Below, one piece after another: positions 43,701 through 57,544 of a DNA stretch of 64,000 nucleotides. Origin of the DNA: Moringa oleifera (lineage: Eukaryota > Streptophyta > Magnoliopsida > Brassicales > Moringaceae); assembly GCA_021397835.1 (NCBI GenBank), contig JAJFZO010000857.1, positions 248,001 through 312,000 on the forward strand, written 5' to 3'. The notes below the pieces were generated by a model that saw nothing but the letters and a program-made list of their open reading frames with translations, searched no databases and was not told the DNA's origin. Both the position numbers and the translations under genes were made by a program. How positions within the stretch are numbered: the first letter of the stretch is position 1; each line of letters begins with the position of its first letter.

Positions 43701-46700
43701 TGTCTTTGTTTTCTTCGTTTCATTTTTATATTTTTTCTTGGATTTTTCTCGTTTTTGAGTCTTTTTATATTCTTTGTTTAGTAGTTTTTTAACCTTTTCT
43801 TGTTTATTTTATATTCTCTATTCTATATCTGTTCCTTGACCCTTTTTTTTGTGGTTATGTATGTATTTTCTCTACTTTTTTATGTTTATTTTGTCCTATG
43901 TTCTTTATTCTTCTTTTTATTATTTATTGTTATATTTGATCACTATTCTACTTGTTAATATCTTTTTGTGTTCTTTATTTTTCTTTTATGGTTGTTCTTT
44001 GTTTTTCTCTTTGTGTTTGTTATTTGTTTTTGTGCTGCTTCTTTGTTTATGTACTTGCTTATTGTGTTATCTTCTTTCCATTTTTTAGTTTTTTGTTCTT
44101 ACTTGTTGTGCTTGTTTAATATTTTCTATTTTCGTACATTTTTTTTGGTCTTTTTTACTTTATTCTTATGCTTCTTCTTCTTATGTTTTTTTTTTTCTAT
44201 TTTTATCTTTATGTTAATTCTTTTTCTTAGTTTTTGTTCTTTATTTTGTTTTTGTGACCGTTCTCTCTCTTTTAAGTTTCCTTGTTTGTACTCTATTATT
44301 TGTCTTTGCACATGTTTTCTACGTTATTTTTTTTATGTTTTATTATTTTTATGTTGTGTTTTTTATTTTTTATGCTTATTCTTTTTTTTTTGTACTTGTT
44401 TCTTGTTTTTTGGTTTTTGGTTTTCTTTGCATTAATTTTTTACTTTTTTATTTCATTTTTTTGATGATTCTTTGATTGTATTTGTTTAATATTCTTTATT
44501 TTTATAGTTGTTTATTATTTATTATTTTTGCCTTTTTTATTTCATTTGTTGCTCGGTTTTCTTCATTCTCTATTCTTGTGATTTGTTTTTTACTTCTTAT
44601 TCTATGTTTCTTTTTCATTGTTATGTTGTGTTTGTGTTTTCTATTGTTTAGTTTTATGTTTATTATCCTTATTCTATGTTCCTTTTTTTATTTTTATGTT
44701 TTTTGCTTGTGTTTTTTATTGTTTATCTTTATGTTTATTATGTGAGCTCAGTTTTTGTATTTGCTCTTAATTTTTGTTTACATTGTGCTTCCTTATTCAT
44801 TATGTCTTTATTGTTGTTTACTATTATTTTTTGAAAGTTTTTCTATTTGCTATTTGTTTTGTGTTTTTCCTTCATCTATTTGATTGTTTATTATGTCTTC
44901 TTCTTTCTTTCTTTTTCCTTTTTTTAGTTTTTGTTCTTTGTTGTGTGCATGTTAATATTCTCTATTTTTGTACTTTTTTTTTCTAGTCTTTTTTTCTTAT
45001 ACTTCTTCTTATGTTTGTTTCTTTATTTTTTTTTATTTAGTTATCTAATTTTGTTTTTATTTAAATTCTTTTTCCCAACTTGTGTTCTTTATATATATAT
45101 ATTTTTTGTGTTCTTTTTCTCTCTCTTTAAGTTTCTTGTTTGTACTTTATTATTTTTTATTATTTTTCATGTTTTATGTTTTTTTGTTGTTATGTTTTAT
45201 TTTTCTTATTCTTTGTTTTGTTTAATTTTTGTACTTTTCCTTTTTTTTTTTAATTTTTGTATTAATTCTTTACTTTTGTACTTATTTTATATATAATGTT
45301 TTCGTGATAATTCTTTGATTATGTTGATATTTTATTTTCTTTGTTGTTATATTTGTTCATTATTTTTTATTTTTATAATTTTATACTTTTTTTTGCCTAT
45401 TTTTTATATTCTCTATTCTTTGTATTTTTTTTCTTCTGATTTTATGTTTGTATTATTGTTATGTTTTCTTTATTGTCTACGTTGTGTTTGTTTCTTCATT
45501 ATGTTTTTATTCTCATTTACTGCTATTCTTTTAGTTTTTTGTTTGTTCTTTACTGTTGGTGTTCTTATCATCTTTGTGTTTTGTTTGTTCTTGTTTATGT
45601 TGTTTGCTCTTACGTTTGTTTTTTGTTTTGTGTTTTGTGTATGTTTAGTTGTTCTCTTTATCTACTTTTGTCTTTGTTTTCTTTGTCTTGTTGTCGCTTT
45701 TTTTTTTTTTTTGCTTGATCTCACTTCTTTCTTAATGTTTAAATTTTTTAATTTTTTGTGCTTGTTTTTTAATTGTTTATTTTATGTTACTTTCTTTCTT
45801 TCTTTCTTTCTTTTGCGCTTATCCTGTGTTTTTCTATCTATTATCAATTTTTTTCCATGTTTATTCTTAGTTAAGTTTTTTGTTCATGTTCTTTTTTATT
45901 CTTAAGATTTTCTATTTGTTCTTTGTTTTTTGATATTTTTTTCTATTCTATTATTATTGTTGTTTTTTTGCTTGTATTTTAGTCTGTTCTTGTGCTTGCC
46001 TTCTGTTTTTTTGTTTTCATTCTTGTTCTTTGTTTTTGTGTTTGCTCTTAACATTTTTTTATGTTTGTTTTTCTGCTTATTTCCTTTATTTTATTTTCAT
46101 ATTTGTTCTTTGTTCTTGTATTTTTTTATGTTTGTTTTTTTTTTTATTTTTTAGATATTTTTTCATCCTTTTATTGTACTTATGTTATATTTTTTGTTAT
46201 ATACATTTGTTCTTTGATTTCTATTTTTGTGATTACGCATGTATTTTCTCTACTTTTATAACTACTCTTTATGTTATTTTTTGCTATGTTCTTTATTATT
46301 ATTTTTTTGTTCTTTACTGTTATATTTGATCAGTATGTACTTGTTTATGTTCTTTTGGTATTTGTTATTTGTTTTTGTGTTTCTTTTTTATTCGTGTGCT
46401 TATTTCTTATGTTATCTTCTTTGCTTTTCTTAGTTCTTTATTCTTTGTTATGGTGCATGTTTGATATTCTCTAGTTTTGTACTTGTTCTTTGCCTTTTTT
46501 TTTTCATATTTCTTATCTTTTTTCTATTATTTATTTGTGTTTATTTTATGTTTCTTTCCTTCTTGTTTTTGTGTACTCTGCTTATCTGTTTGTTTTTCAA
46601 TTTTTTGCTTACATGGTTATTCTTTGTTGCATTCTTCTATGCTAATTCACTATTCTGTGCTTCTTCTTTTTTTGTTTTTCGTTATTATGCTTATTCATTA

Positions 46701-49700
46701 TTTCATTTTTTGTGCTTATTTTTTGCTTTTGTTTCTATTATATGTTCTTTTTTTAGTTCATTCTTTCTTATATTTTTTGTTCATGCTCTTTTTATTCTCA
46801 AGATTTTTTGGTTGTTCTTTATTTTTAAATTTTTGTGCTATTCTATCATTGTTGTTCATTTTGTGCTTGTATTTTCATTTATTCTTGTGCTTGGTTTTTA
46901 TTTTCTTGTTTTCATTCTTGTTATTTGTTTTTGTGTTTATTCTTTGTATTTTTTTTTGTATGTGTTTGTCTTTGTTTTCTTTGTTTCATTTTTATATTTT
47001 TTCTTGGATTTTTCTCGTTTTTGAGTCTTTTTTTGTTCTTTGTTTAGTAGATTTTTAACCTTTTCTTGTTTATTTTATATTCTCTATTCTATATTTGTTC
47101 CTTGACCTTTTTTTTTGTGGTTATGTATGTATTTTCTCTACTTTTCTATGTTTATTTTGTCCTATGTTCTTTATTCTTCTTTTTGTTATTTGTTGTTATA
47201 TTTGATCACTATTCTTTCACTATTCTACTTGTTAATATCTTTTTGTGTTCTTTATTTTTCTTCTATGGTTGTTCTTTGTTTTTTTCTTTGTTTATGTACT
47301 TGCTTATTGTGTTATCTTCTTTCCATTTTTTAGTTTTTTGTTCTTACTTGTTGTGCTTGTTTAATATTTTCTATTTTCATACTTTTTTTTTGGTCTTTTT
47401 TACTTTATTCTCAAGCTTCTTCTTCTTATGTTTGTTTTTCTATTTTTATCTTTATTTTAATTCTTTTTCTTAGTTTTTGTTCTTTATTTTGTTTTTGTGA
47501 CCGTTCTCTCTCTTTTAAGTTTCCTTGTTTGTACTCTATTATTTGTCTTTGCATATGTTCTCTATGTTATTTTTTTTAATGTTTTATTATTCTTATGTTG
47601 TGTTTTTTATTTTTTTATGCTTATTCTTTTTTTTTTGTACTTGTTTCTTGTTTTTTGGTTTTTGGTTTTCTTTGCATTAATTTTTTACTTTTGTACTTAT
47701 TTTTATTTTATTTTTTTGATGATTCTTTGATTGTATTTGTTTAATATTCTTTATTTTTATAGTTGTTTATTATTTATTCTTTTTGCCTTTTTTATTTCAT
47801 TTGTTGCTCGGTCTTCTTCATTCTCTATTCTCGTGATTTGTTTTTTACTTCTTATTATATGTTTCTTTTTTATTGTTATGTCGTGTTTGTGTTTTCTATT
47901 GGTTAGTTTTATGTTTATTATCCTTATTATATGTTCCTTTTTTTATTGTTATGTTTTGTGCTTGTGCTTTTTATTGTTTATCTTTATGTTTATTATGTGA
48001 GCTCAGCTTTTGTATTTGCTCTTAATTTTTGTTTACATTGTGCTTGCTTATTCATAATGTCTTTATTGTTGTTTACTATTATTTTTTTAATGTTTTTCTA
48101 TTTGCTATTTGTTTTGTGTTTTTCCTTCATTTATTTGATTGTTTATTATGTCTTCTTCTTTCTTTTTTTTCTTTTTTTTAGTTTTTGTTCTTTGTTGTGT
48201 GCATGTTAATATTCTCTATTTTTGTACTTTTTTTCTAGTCTTTTTTTTCTTATACTTCTTATGTTCGTTTCTTTATTTTTTTATTTAGTTATCTAAATTT
48301 GTTTTTATTTTAATTCTTTTTCCCAACTTGTGTTCTTTATATATATATTTTTTGTGTTCTCTTTCTCTCTTTAAGTTTCTTGTTTGTACTTTATTATTTG
48401 TTATTGTTTTTCATGTTTTATGTTTTTTGGTTGTTATGTTTTATTTTTCTTATTCTTTGTTTTGTTTAATTTTTGTACTTTTCCTTGTTTTTTATTTTTG
48501 TATTAATTCTTTACTTTTGTACTTATGTTATATATAATGTTTTCGTGATGATTCTTTGATTGTGTTGATTTTTTATTTTCTTTGTTGTTATATTTGTTCA
48601 TTATTTTTCATTTTTATAATTTTATACTTTTTGTTTGTTGCCTATTTTTTATAATCTCTATTCCTTGTATTTGTTTTTTTTTTCTTCTGATTCTATGTTT
48701 GTTTTATTGGTATGTTTCTTTATTGTCTACGTTGCGTTTGTTTTTCCATTATGTTTTTATTCTCATTTATTGCTATTCTTTTAGTTTTTTGTTTGTTCTT
48801 TACTGTTGGTGTTCTTATCATCTTTGTGTTTTGTTTGTTCTTGTCTATGTTGTTTGCTCTTACGTTTGTTTTTCGTTTTGTGTTTTGTGTATGTTTAGTT
48901 GTTCTCTTTATCTACTTTTGTCTTTGTTTTCTTTGTTTTGTTGCCATTTTTTTTTTTGCTTGATCTCACTTTTTTCTTATTGCATCTGTTTAACTTTTTT
49001 AATTTTTTGTTTTTGTGCTTGTTTTATTTTTCATGTTTGTTTTTTAATTGTTTATTTTATGTTTCTTTCTTTCTTTCTTTCTTTCTTTTGTGCTTATCCT
49101 GTGTTTTTCTATCTATTATCAGTTTTTTTTTTCGTGTTTATTCTTAGTTAAGTTTTTTGTTCATGTTTTTTTTTTATTCTTAAGATTTTCTATTTGTTCT
49201 TTGTTTTTTAATATTTTTTCTATTCTATTATTACTGTTGTTTTTCTGCTTGTATTGTAGTCTGTTCTTGTGCTTGGCTTCTATTTTTTTGGTTTTCATTC
49301 TTGTTCTTTGTTTTTGTGTTTGCTCTTTACATTTTTTTATTTATGTTTTTGTGCTTATTTTGTTTATTTTATTTCCATATTTGTTCTTGTATTTTTTTAT
49401 GTTTGTTTTTTGTTTTAATTTTTTAGATATTTTTTTATCCTTTTATTGTGCTTATGTTATATTTTTTGTTATATACATTTGTTCTTTGATTTCTATTTTT
49501 GTGATCATGCATGTATTTTCTCTACTTTTATGACTACTCTTTATGTTATTTTATGCTATGTTCTTTATTCTTTTTTTTGGTTCTTTATTGTTATATTTGA
49601 TCAGTATGTACTTGTTTATGTTCTTTTGGTATTTATTATTTGTTTTTGTGTTTCTTTTTTATTCGTGTGCTTATTTCTTATGTTATCTTCTTTGCTTTTC

Positions 49701-52700
49701 TTAGTTTTTTATTCTTTGTTTTGGTGCATGTTTGATATTCTCTAGTTTTGTACTTGTTCTTTGCTTTTTTTTTTTTTTTCATATTTCTTATCTTTTTTCT
49801 ATTATTTATTTGTGTTTATTTTATGTTTCTTTCCTTCTTGTTTTTGTGTACTCTACTTATCTGCTTGTTTTTCAATTTTTTGCTTACATGGTTATTCTTT
49901 GTTGCACTATTCTATGCTAATTCATTATTCTGTGCTTCTTCTTTTTTTGTTTTTCGTTATTATGCTTATTCATTATTTCATTTTTTGTGCTTATTTTTTT
50001 GCTTTTGTTTCTATTATATGTTCTTTTTTTAGTTCATTCTTTCTTATATTTTTTGTTCATGTTCCTTTTATTCTCAAGATTTTTTGGTTGTTCCTTATTT
50101 TTAAATTTTTGTGCTATTCTATCATTGTTGTTGATTTTGTGCTTGTGTTTTCATTTATTCTTGTGCTTGGTTTATATTTTCTTGTTATTTGTTTTTGTGT
50201 TTATTCTTTATATTTTTTTGTGCATGTGTTTGTCTTTGTTTTTTTCATTTCATTTTTATATTTCTTCTTGGATTTTTCTCGTTTTTGAGGTTTTTTTTGT
50301 TCTTTGTTTAGTGGTTTTTTAACCTTTTCTTGTTTATTTTATATTCTCTATTCTATATTTGTTCCTCGACCCTTTTTTTGTGGTTATGTATGTATTTTCT
50401 CTACTTTTTTATGTTTATTTTGTCCTATGTTCTTTATTCTTCTTTTTGTTATTTGTTGTTATATTTGATCACTATTCTTTTACTATTCTTGTTAATATTC
50501 TTTTTGTGTTCTTTATTTTTCTTTTATGGTTGTTCTTTGTTTTTTTTTTTTTTTTTGTATTTGTTATTTGTTTTTGTGCTGCTTCTTTGTTTATGTACTT
50601 GCTTATTGTGTTATCTTCTTTCCATTTTTTAGTTTCTTGTTATTACTTGTTGTGCTTGTTTAATATTTTCTATTTTCGTACTTTTTTTTGGTCTTTTTTA
50701 CTTTATTCTCATGCTTCTTCTTCTTATGTTTGTTTTTCTATTTTTATCTTTATTTTAATTCTTTTTCTTAGTTTTTGTTCTTTATTTTGTTTTTGTGACC
50801 GTTCTCTCTCTTTTAAGTTTCCTTGTTTGTACTCTATTATTTGTCTTTGCACATGTTCTCTACGTTATTTTTTTTAATGTTTTATTATTCTTATGTTGTG
50901 TTTTTTATTTTTTATGCTTATTCTTTTTTTTTTTGTACTTGTTTCTTGTTTTTTGGTTTTTGGTTTTCTTTGCATTAATTTTTTACATTTGTACTTTTTT
51001 ATTTTATTTTTTTGATGATTCTTTGATTGTATTTGTTCAATATTCTTTATTTTTATAGTTGTTTATTATTTATTGTTTTTGCCTTTTTTATTTCATTTGT
51101 TGCTCGATCTTCTTCATTCTCTATTCTTGTGATTTGTTTTTTACTTCTTATTTTATGTTTCTTTTTTATTGTTATGTTGTGTTTGTGTTTTCTATTGTTT
51201 AGTTTTATGTTTATTATCCTTATTCTATGTTCCTTTTTTTATTGTTATGTTTTGTGCTTGTGTTTTTTATTGTTTATCTTTATGTTTATTATGTGAGCTC
51301 AGTTTTTGTATTTGCTCTTAATTTCTGTTTACATTGTGCTTGCTTATTCATTATGTCTTTATTGTTGTTTACTATTATTTTTCTAATGTTTTTCTATTTG
51401 CTATTTGTTTTGTGTTTTTCCTTCATTTATTTGGTTGTTTATTATGTCTTCTTCTGTCTTTCTTTTTCTTTTTTTTAGTTTTTGTTCTTTTTTGTGTGCA
51501 TTTTAATATTCTCTATTTTTGTACTCTTTTTTTTCTAGTCTTTTTTTCTTATACTTCTTCTTATGTTTGTTTCTTTATTTTTTTATTTAGTTATCTAATT
51601 TTGTTTTTATTTTAATTCTTTTCCTCAACTTGTGTTCTTTATATATATATATATATTGTGTTCTTTCTCTCTCTCTCTCTCTCTTTAAGTTTCTTGTTTG
51701 TACTTTATTATTTGTTATTGTTTTTCATGTTTTATGTTTTTTGGTTGTTATGTTTTATTTTTCTTATTCTTTGTTTTGTTTAATTTTTGTACTTTTCCTT
51801 GTTTTTTATTTTTGTATTAATTCTTTACTTTTGTACTTATTTATATATAATGTTTTCGTGATGATTCTTTGATTATGTTGATTTTTTATTTTCTCTGTTG
51901 TTATATTTGTTCATTATTTTTTATTTTTATAATTTTATACTTTTGTTTGTTGCCTATTTTTTATATTCTCTATTCTTTGTATTTGTTTTTTTTCTTTTGA
52001 TTCTATTTTTGTTTTATTGTTATGTCTCTTTATTGTCTACGTTGTGTTTGTTTCTTTATTATGTTTTTATTGTCATTTACTGCTATTCTTTTAGTTTTTT
52101 GTTTGTTCTTTACTCTTAGTGTTCTTATCATCTTTGTGTTTTGTTTGTTCTTGTTTATGTTGTTTGCTCTTACGTTTGTTTTTTGTTTTGTATTTTGTAT
52201 ATTTTTAGTTGTTCTCTTTATCTACTTTTATCTTTGTTTTCTTTATTTTGTTGTCATTTTTTTTTTTGCTTGATTTCACTTCTTGCTTATTGCATTTGTT
52301 TAACTTTTTTAATTTTTTTGTTTTTGTGCTTGTTCTATTTTTCATGTTTGTTTTTTAATTGTTTATTTTATGTTACTTTCTTTTGTGCTTATTCTGTGTT
52401 TTTCTATCTATTATCAATTTTTTTTTTCATGTTTATTCTTAGTTAAGTTTTTTGTTCATGTTCTTTTTTATTCTTAAGATTTTCTATTTGTTCTTTGTTT
52501 TTTAATATTTTTTCTATTCTATTATTATTGTTGTTTTTTTGCTTGTATTTTAGTCTGTTCTTGTGCTTGGCTTCTATTTTTTTGTTTTCATTCTTGTTCT
52601 TTGTTTTTGTGTTTGCTCTTTACATTTTTTTTTTTATGTATGTTTTTGTGCTTATTTTGTTTATTTTATTTCCATATTTGTTCTTTGTTCTTGTTTTTTT

Positions 52701-53130
52701 TTTATGTTTGTTTTTTGTTTTTATTTTTTAGATGTTTTTTCATCCTTTTATTGTGCTTATGTTATATTTTTTGTTATATACATTTGTTCTTTGATTTCTA
52801 TTTTTGTGATCATGCATGTATTTTCTCTACTTTTATGACTACTCTTTATGTTATTTTATGCTATGTTCTTTATTCTTTTTTTTTTGTTCTTTATTGTTAT
52901 ATTTGATCAGTATGTACTTATTTTTGTTCTTTTGGTATTTGTTATTTGTTTTTGTGTTTCTTTTTTATTTGTGTGCTTATTTCTTATGTTATCTTCTTTG
53001 CTTTTCTTAGTTCTTTATTCTTTGTTATGGTGCATGTTTGATATTCTCTAGTTTTGTACTTGTTCTTTGCCTTTTTTTTTTTCATATTTCTTATCTTTTT
53101 TCTATTATTTATTTGTGTTTATTTTATGTT
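40720..53130. repeat. Higher-order repeat in T-rich satellite, period ~3.25 kb
   Basis: A 40-base landmark containing TTACATGGTTATTCTTTG and TGCTAATTCA recurs at 43381, 46609 and 49884 (periods 3228 and 3275), with a diverged copy at 40776. A second landmark, TTTATTGTCTACGTTG, recurs near 45471, 48721 and 52031 (periods 3250 and 3310). The 40776-43381 interval is only 2605 bases, so the first unit lacks about 650 bases. Between landmarks the order of minor words also repeats, for example GGTGCATGTTTGATATT and GTGACCGTTCTCTCTC. Confidence 0.85.
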
Positions 53131-56100
53131 TCTTTCCTTCTAGTTGTGCTTGTCTTATGCTTAGAAATCTATTATCTATTTTTTTTTTTTTTGTATTCAT
53201 TCATTGTTATGTTTTTTGTTCATTTTCTTTTTTATTCTTAAGATTTTCTAGTTGTTCTTTATTTTTTAATATTTGTGCTATTTTATTATTGTTATTTTTA
53301 TGCTCGTAGTTTTACTGGTTCTTGTGCTTATTGCTTGGTTTTTGTTTTCATTATTGTGTTTTGTATTTGTGCTTGTTCTTTATATTTTTTTTTTTGTATG
53401 TTTTTGTGCTTGTTTTCTTTGTTTTATTTCTATATTTGTTTTTGTGCTTTTTTTTTGTTCTTTTTCTTTAGCTGCTTTTTTATCCTTTTTTCGTGCTTAT
53501 TTTATTCCTTTGTTATATATTTGTTTTTTGATTTCTATTTTTATGGTTGTACATATATTTTCTCTACTTTCATGATTGCTCTTATTTTCTGCTATGTTCT
53601 TTATTGTTTTTCTTCTTTATTGTTATATTTCATCACTATTTTACCATTGTATTTGTTTATGTCCTTTTTGTATTGGTTATTTGTTTTTGTGCTTCTTTTT
53701 TATTCATATGCTTATGTATTATGTCATCTTCTTTGTTCTTTATTGTTGTGTATGTTCAATATTCTTTGTTTTCGTATGTTATTTTTTTTTAAATTTTTTT
53801 CTTTATTCTTTTACTTCTTCTTATGCTTGCATTTTTCTCTTTTTTTTTTTGAGTTTGTATTTTGTTATCTATTTTGTCTTTATTTTAATTCTTTTTTTAA
53901 ACTTTTGTTCTTTATTTTGTTTTTTATTTTGTTTTTGTGGTTATTTTCTTTTTATTTTAAGTTTTCTTGTTTGTATTCCATTATTTATCTTTGGGCTTGT
54001 TCTCTAAGTTATTGTATTTCATTGTTTATGTTTTTCATTTTTTGTTCTTATGGTTCCTTTTCTATTTTTTGTACTTATTCTTTTTTTTTTTTTAATTTTT
54101 GTATTTGTTCCCTTTTTCTTTTTTCTTGTTTCTTGTTCCTTATTTCCTGTTTTTTTCTTTTCTTTTTTATCAATTCTTTACTTTTGTGCTTATTTTCTCT
54201 AGTATATTTTTGTGATGGTTCTTGATTGTGTTAGTTTTATGTTCTTTATTGTTGTATTTACTTTTTTTGTTGTTTGTTCTACATTCTCTATTCTTGTACT
54301 TGTTGTTTTTCTTCTTAGTTTATGTTTTTTTTTCATTGTTATGTTTTGTGCTTGTGTTCTTTATTATTTATTTTTATATTTATTATTCTTATTTTATGTT
54401 CCTTTTTTATTATTATATTTTGTGCTTGTGTTCTCTATTGTTTATTTTTATATTTATTATTTTTGGTTTGTTTTTGTATTTTTTCTCGATTTTTATCTGC
54501 TTTGTGCTTGTTTCTTCATTATGTTTTTATTCTCTTTTACCATTATTCTTTTAGTTTTTTGTTTGTTCTTTACTGTTAGTATTCTTATCGCCTTTGTCTT
54601 TTATTTGTTCTCATTTTATGTTATTTGTTCTTATATTTGGTTGCGTTTTGTGTTGTTAATTGTTCTTTTTCTCTATTTGGTATTTGTTTCCCTTTCGTAC
54701 TAGTATACATGTTTTTTGTTTTTTTGTTCTTTAACTCACTTCTTTGTTATTGCATTTGTTTATTTATTTTTTTAAAAATTTTTTTCTTTTGTGTGTTTGT
54801 TCTCTTTTTTCAAGATTTTTTTCTATTTATTTATTTGTGCTTATTTTTTTGTTACTTTGCTGTTTACTCATTAATCTTTTCTTCATATTTGTTCTTTATT
54901 ATGTTTTTGTTTTCATTACCTATTATCCTTTTAGTTTTTTTATTTGTTCTTTGTTGTTTATATTTGTATTTATTTTTTTATTATAGTTGTTATGTAATAT
55001 TATTGTACTTGTTTTATGTTTTTTTTCATATATGTATAATTTTTGTTTTCGTGTTTATTCCCTCTTTTGTTGTTCTTGTGTTTGTTTCGTTATCTCCATT
55101 ATTGCGTTTAATGTTCTTTGCCTTTTTTCTATTCTTGTTTATGTTCTTTGCCTTTTTTCTATTCTTGTTTATGTTCTTTGCTTATTTATTTATTATCTCT
55201 ATTTTATTTATTATTTATTTTATGTCCTCTACTTTTATACTTCTCTTTCTTTTATTTTTTATTCTCTATTTTTATATTTATCCTTTCTCTTTGAGTTTTT
55301 TATTCTTTTATTCTATTTTTTCTTCATTCTTGTATGTGTTCATTATTCTCTCTTTTTTTGTGCTTGTTTTATGTTCTCGAATTTAATTTTTCATTTTTTT
55401 GTGTTTCATCTCCATTAATTTTTTCCCTTGTTCGTTGTATTATATCTTCTTTTTGGTTTGTCTTTATTATTGGTTTTAGATATATATTTGGGTGCTTAAA
55501 GAGAAGCCCATTTTCAAAGTATTTGCTCAAAAAAGAAACCTGTTATTTGCTATGTTTTATGGTTCATGTTCTTTTTTATTCTTACTATGTTCTACTTGTT
55601 CTTTATTTTTTAATGTTTGTGCTATCCTAATATTATTGTTGTTTTTCTTTTTGTATTTGTTATTGATTTTGTACTTGTTTTTTTGTTTTTACCTTTGTGT
55701 TTGTTCTTTGTATTATTTTATTGTGTATGTTTTTACTATTTTATTTGTATACTTGTTCTTTGTTTTTTGTTGTGTTTTTTTTTTAATTTTTGTTATTTGT
55801 TATTTTTATTTCTTTTCTTATGCTTGTTTGTATCCCTTGTTCTCTAATTTTTATTTTTGTGGTTGTGCATTTATTTTCTTTACTTTCGTACCTACTTTTT
55901 GTGTTTATGCTATGTTCTTTATTGTTGTTTTTGTTCTTTGTTGTTGTATTTGTTTATTATTTTCTACTACTATACTAAGTAGCTTATGCTCTTTTGTGCT
56001 TTTTCTCTGTTTTATCATTGTACATTTTTTTCATATTTTCTTTGTTTTTGTCTAATTCCTTATTTATGTGCTTCTTTACTTTTTTTTATTATTTGTTTTT

Positions 56101-57530
56101 TTTTGTGCATGTTCATTATCTTCTATTTTTAATACTTTTTTATTGTTGAGTCCTTTTTCTTTTTTATTGTATTTTTTTATGTTTGTTCTTTCTTTTTTTT
56201 AGTTTCTATTTTTTTTCATTTTTGTTAGTTATTATGTTATTGTGATTTTTTTTTTATGTTTTATGCTCTATTATTGTTTTTTAATTATTATCATTTCATA
56301 TTTTATTATATATATATATATATTTGTGTTGATTCTTATTTCTTGTTTTTGTACTTGTTCCTTGTTTTTTTTTTTTTTGGTATTAATTCTTTGCCTTTAT
56401 GCTTGTTTTTTCTATTATGTTTTTTTCTAGTGGTTCTCTTTTTTTTTTTTTGTTTATTTTATATTCATTGTTACTTGTTCAACATTCCCTGTCCTTGTAT
56501 TTGTTCTTATTTTATAATTTTTTTTATTATATGCCTGCTTTTATATTTTTATATGTTTATTACCCATCCATTGTTTATGTTTGCTCTCAATTTTTGTGTA
56601 AGTTTTTTTTTATTATTCTTCATTATATTTTTTCTTGTTTGCTATTATTCTTATATATTTTTTGTTTGTTCTTTATTGTTATTGTTCTTATCATCTGTGT
56701 GTTTTTCTGTCCTTTTTTTATGCTATTTGTTTCTTGTGTTTTTTTCGTGTTATGTGTTTCTTCACTTTTTTTTTCTTTTTTTGTTGTATTTTTGTTTTGT
56801 TTTCTTTATATGTATGTCTTTTATTCTTTATTCTTTATTTTTTTATTATTCTTAGTTTTTTGCTACTACATTTGTTAATTCTTTTCAATTTTTTTACATG
56901 TTTTTTTTTCATCTTCTTTGCTTTCTTTTTTTTTTTCAAGTTTGTTCTTTGTTCCCTTTTTTAAATATTCACTTTTTATTATTTATTTGTGTTTTTTTTT
57001 GTTTTTTTGCAATTTTGTTTGTTCATTATTCTTTCTTTCTAATATTGTCCTCTATTTGATTTTTTGTTTTCACTGCTTAATTTTTTAAGTTTCTATGTTC
57101 ATTCTTTATTGTTTATAAATGTATTTGTTCTTTATTATTATAGTTATTATAAATGTCATGCATTTGTTTTTTATTCTTATTTTATGTTTTTTTGGTTCTT
57201 ACACATGCATATTTTTTGTTTTTATGTTTGTTCTTTGTTTTATACTCTCGTATTTGTTTCACTTTTTTTTTTTGTATTGTTTTTTGCTTTCTTTTCTTGT
57301 TTTTGTTATTTGGCTAAGTGCTTATTATCCTTATTTTGTCTTGCATTTAATTTATCTTCTCTGTTTTAGTATTTTCCTATTTTTATTCTCTTTTTTCTAT
57401 TTTTATGTTAATCCTTTGCCTTTGTGTTTTCAATTTCTTGTTGGTATTTATTTTGTTTTTGTATGTGTTCGTTATTTTTTTATGCTGCTTGATTTTCATT
57501 AAATTTTTCCCTTGTTCTTTGTTCAATATT
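53131..57530. repeat. Diverged tail of the T-rich satellite
   Basis: The same word content continues, but the 3.25-kb order decays. A block near 54500-54600 still resembles 52050-52150 (CATTATGTTTTTAT, CTATTCTTTTAGTTTTTTG, GTTCTTATC). Short local duplications occur, such as three copies of ATGTTCTTTGCCTTTTTT-like units near 55110-55180. Confidence 0.75.
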
Positions 57531-57544
57531 TATTAGTTAGTTTG

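Larger units (their letters stand above)
40621..57530. repeat. ~17-kb extremely T-rich low-complexity satellite
   Basis: The plus strand is overwhelmingly T, with short G, C and A interruptions forming words such as TTTGTTCTTTATTTTTGTGC, TTGTGCTTGT, TTATGTTTG and TTATTCTT. No exact short unit repeats, but the word set is constant over 17 kb. Codons built from this composition have T in the second position, so all three plus frames read as long Phe/Leu/Cys/Ser/Tyr strings; these are not genes. The edges are sharp: single-copy DNA ends at about 40620, and telomere-like DNA begins at about 57545. Confidence 0.9.

Noticed and set aside
40691..57502. Dozens of overlapping 60-316-codon plus-strand frames rich in Phe, Leu, Cys and Tyr, looking like membrane proteins
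   Set aside because: They occur in all three frames at once and follow from T-rich composition, which gives T at codon position two and few TAA/TAG/TGA. They have no family motifs and no consistent starts or splice sites.
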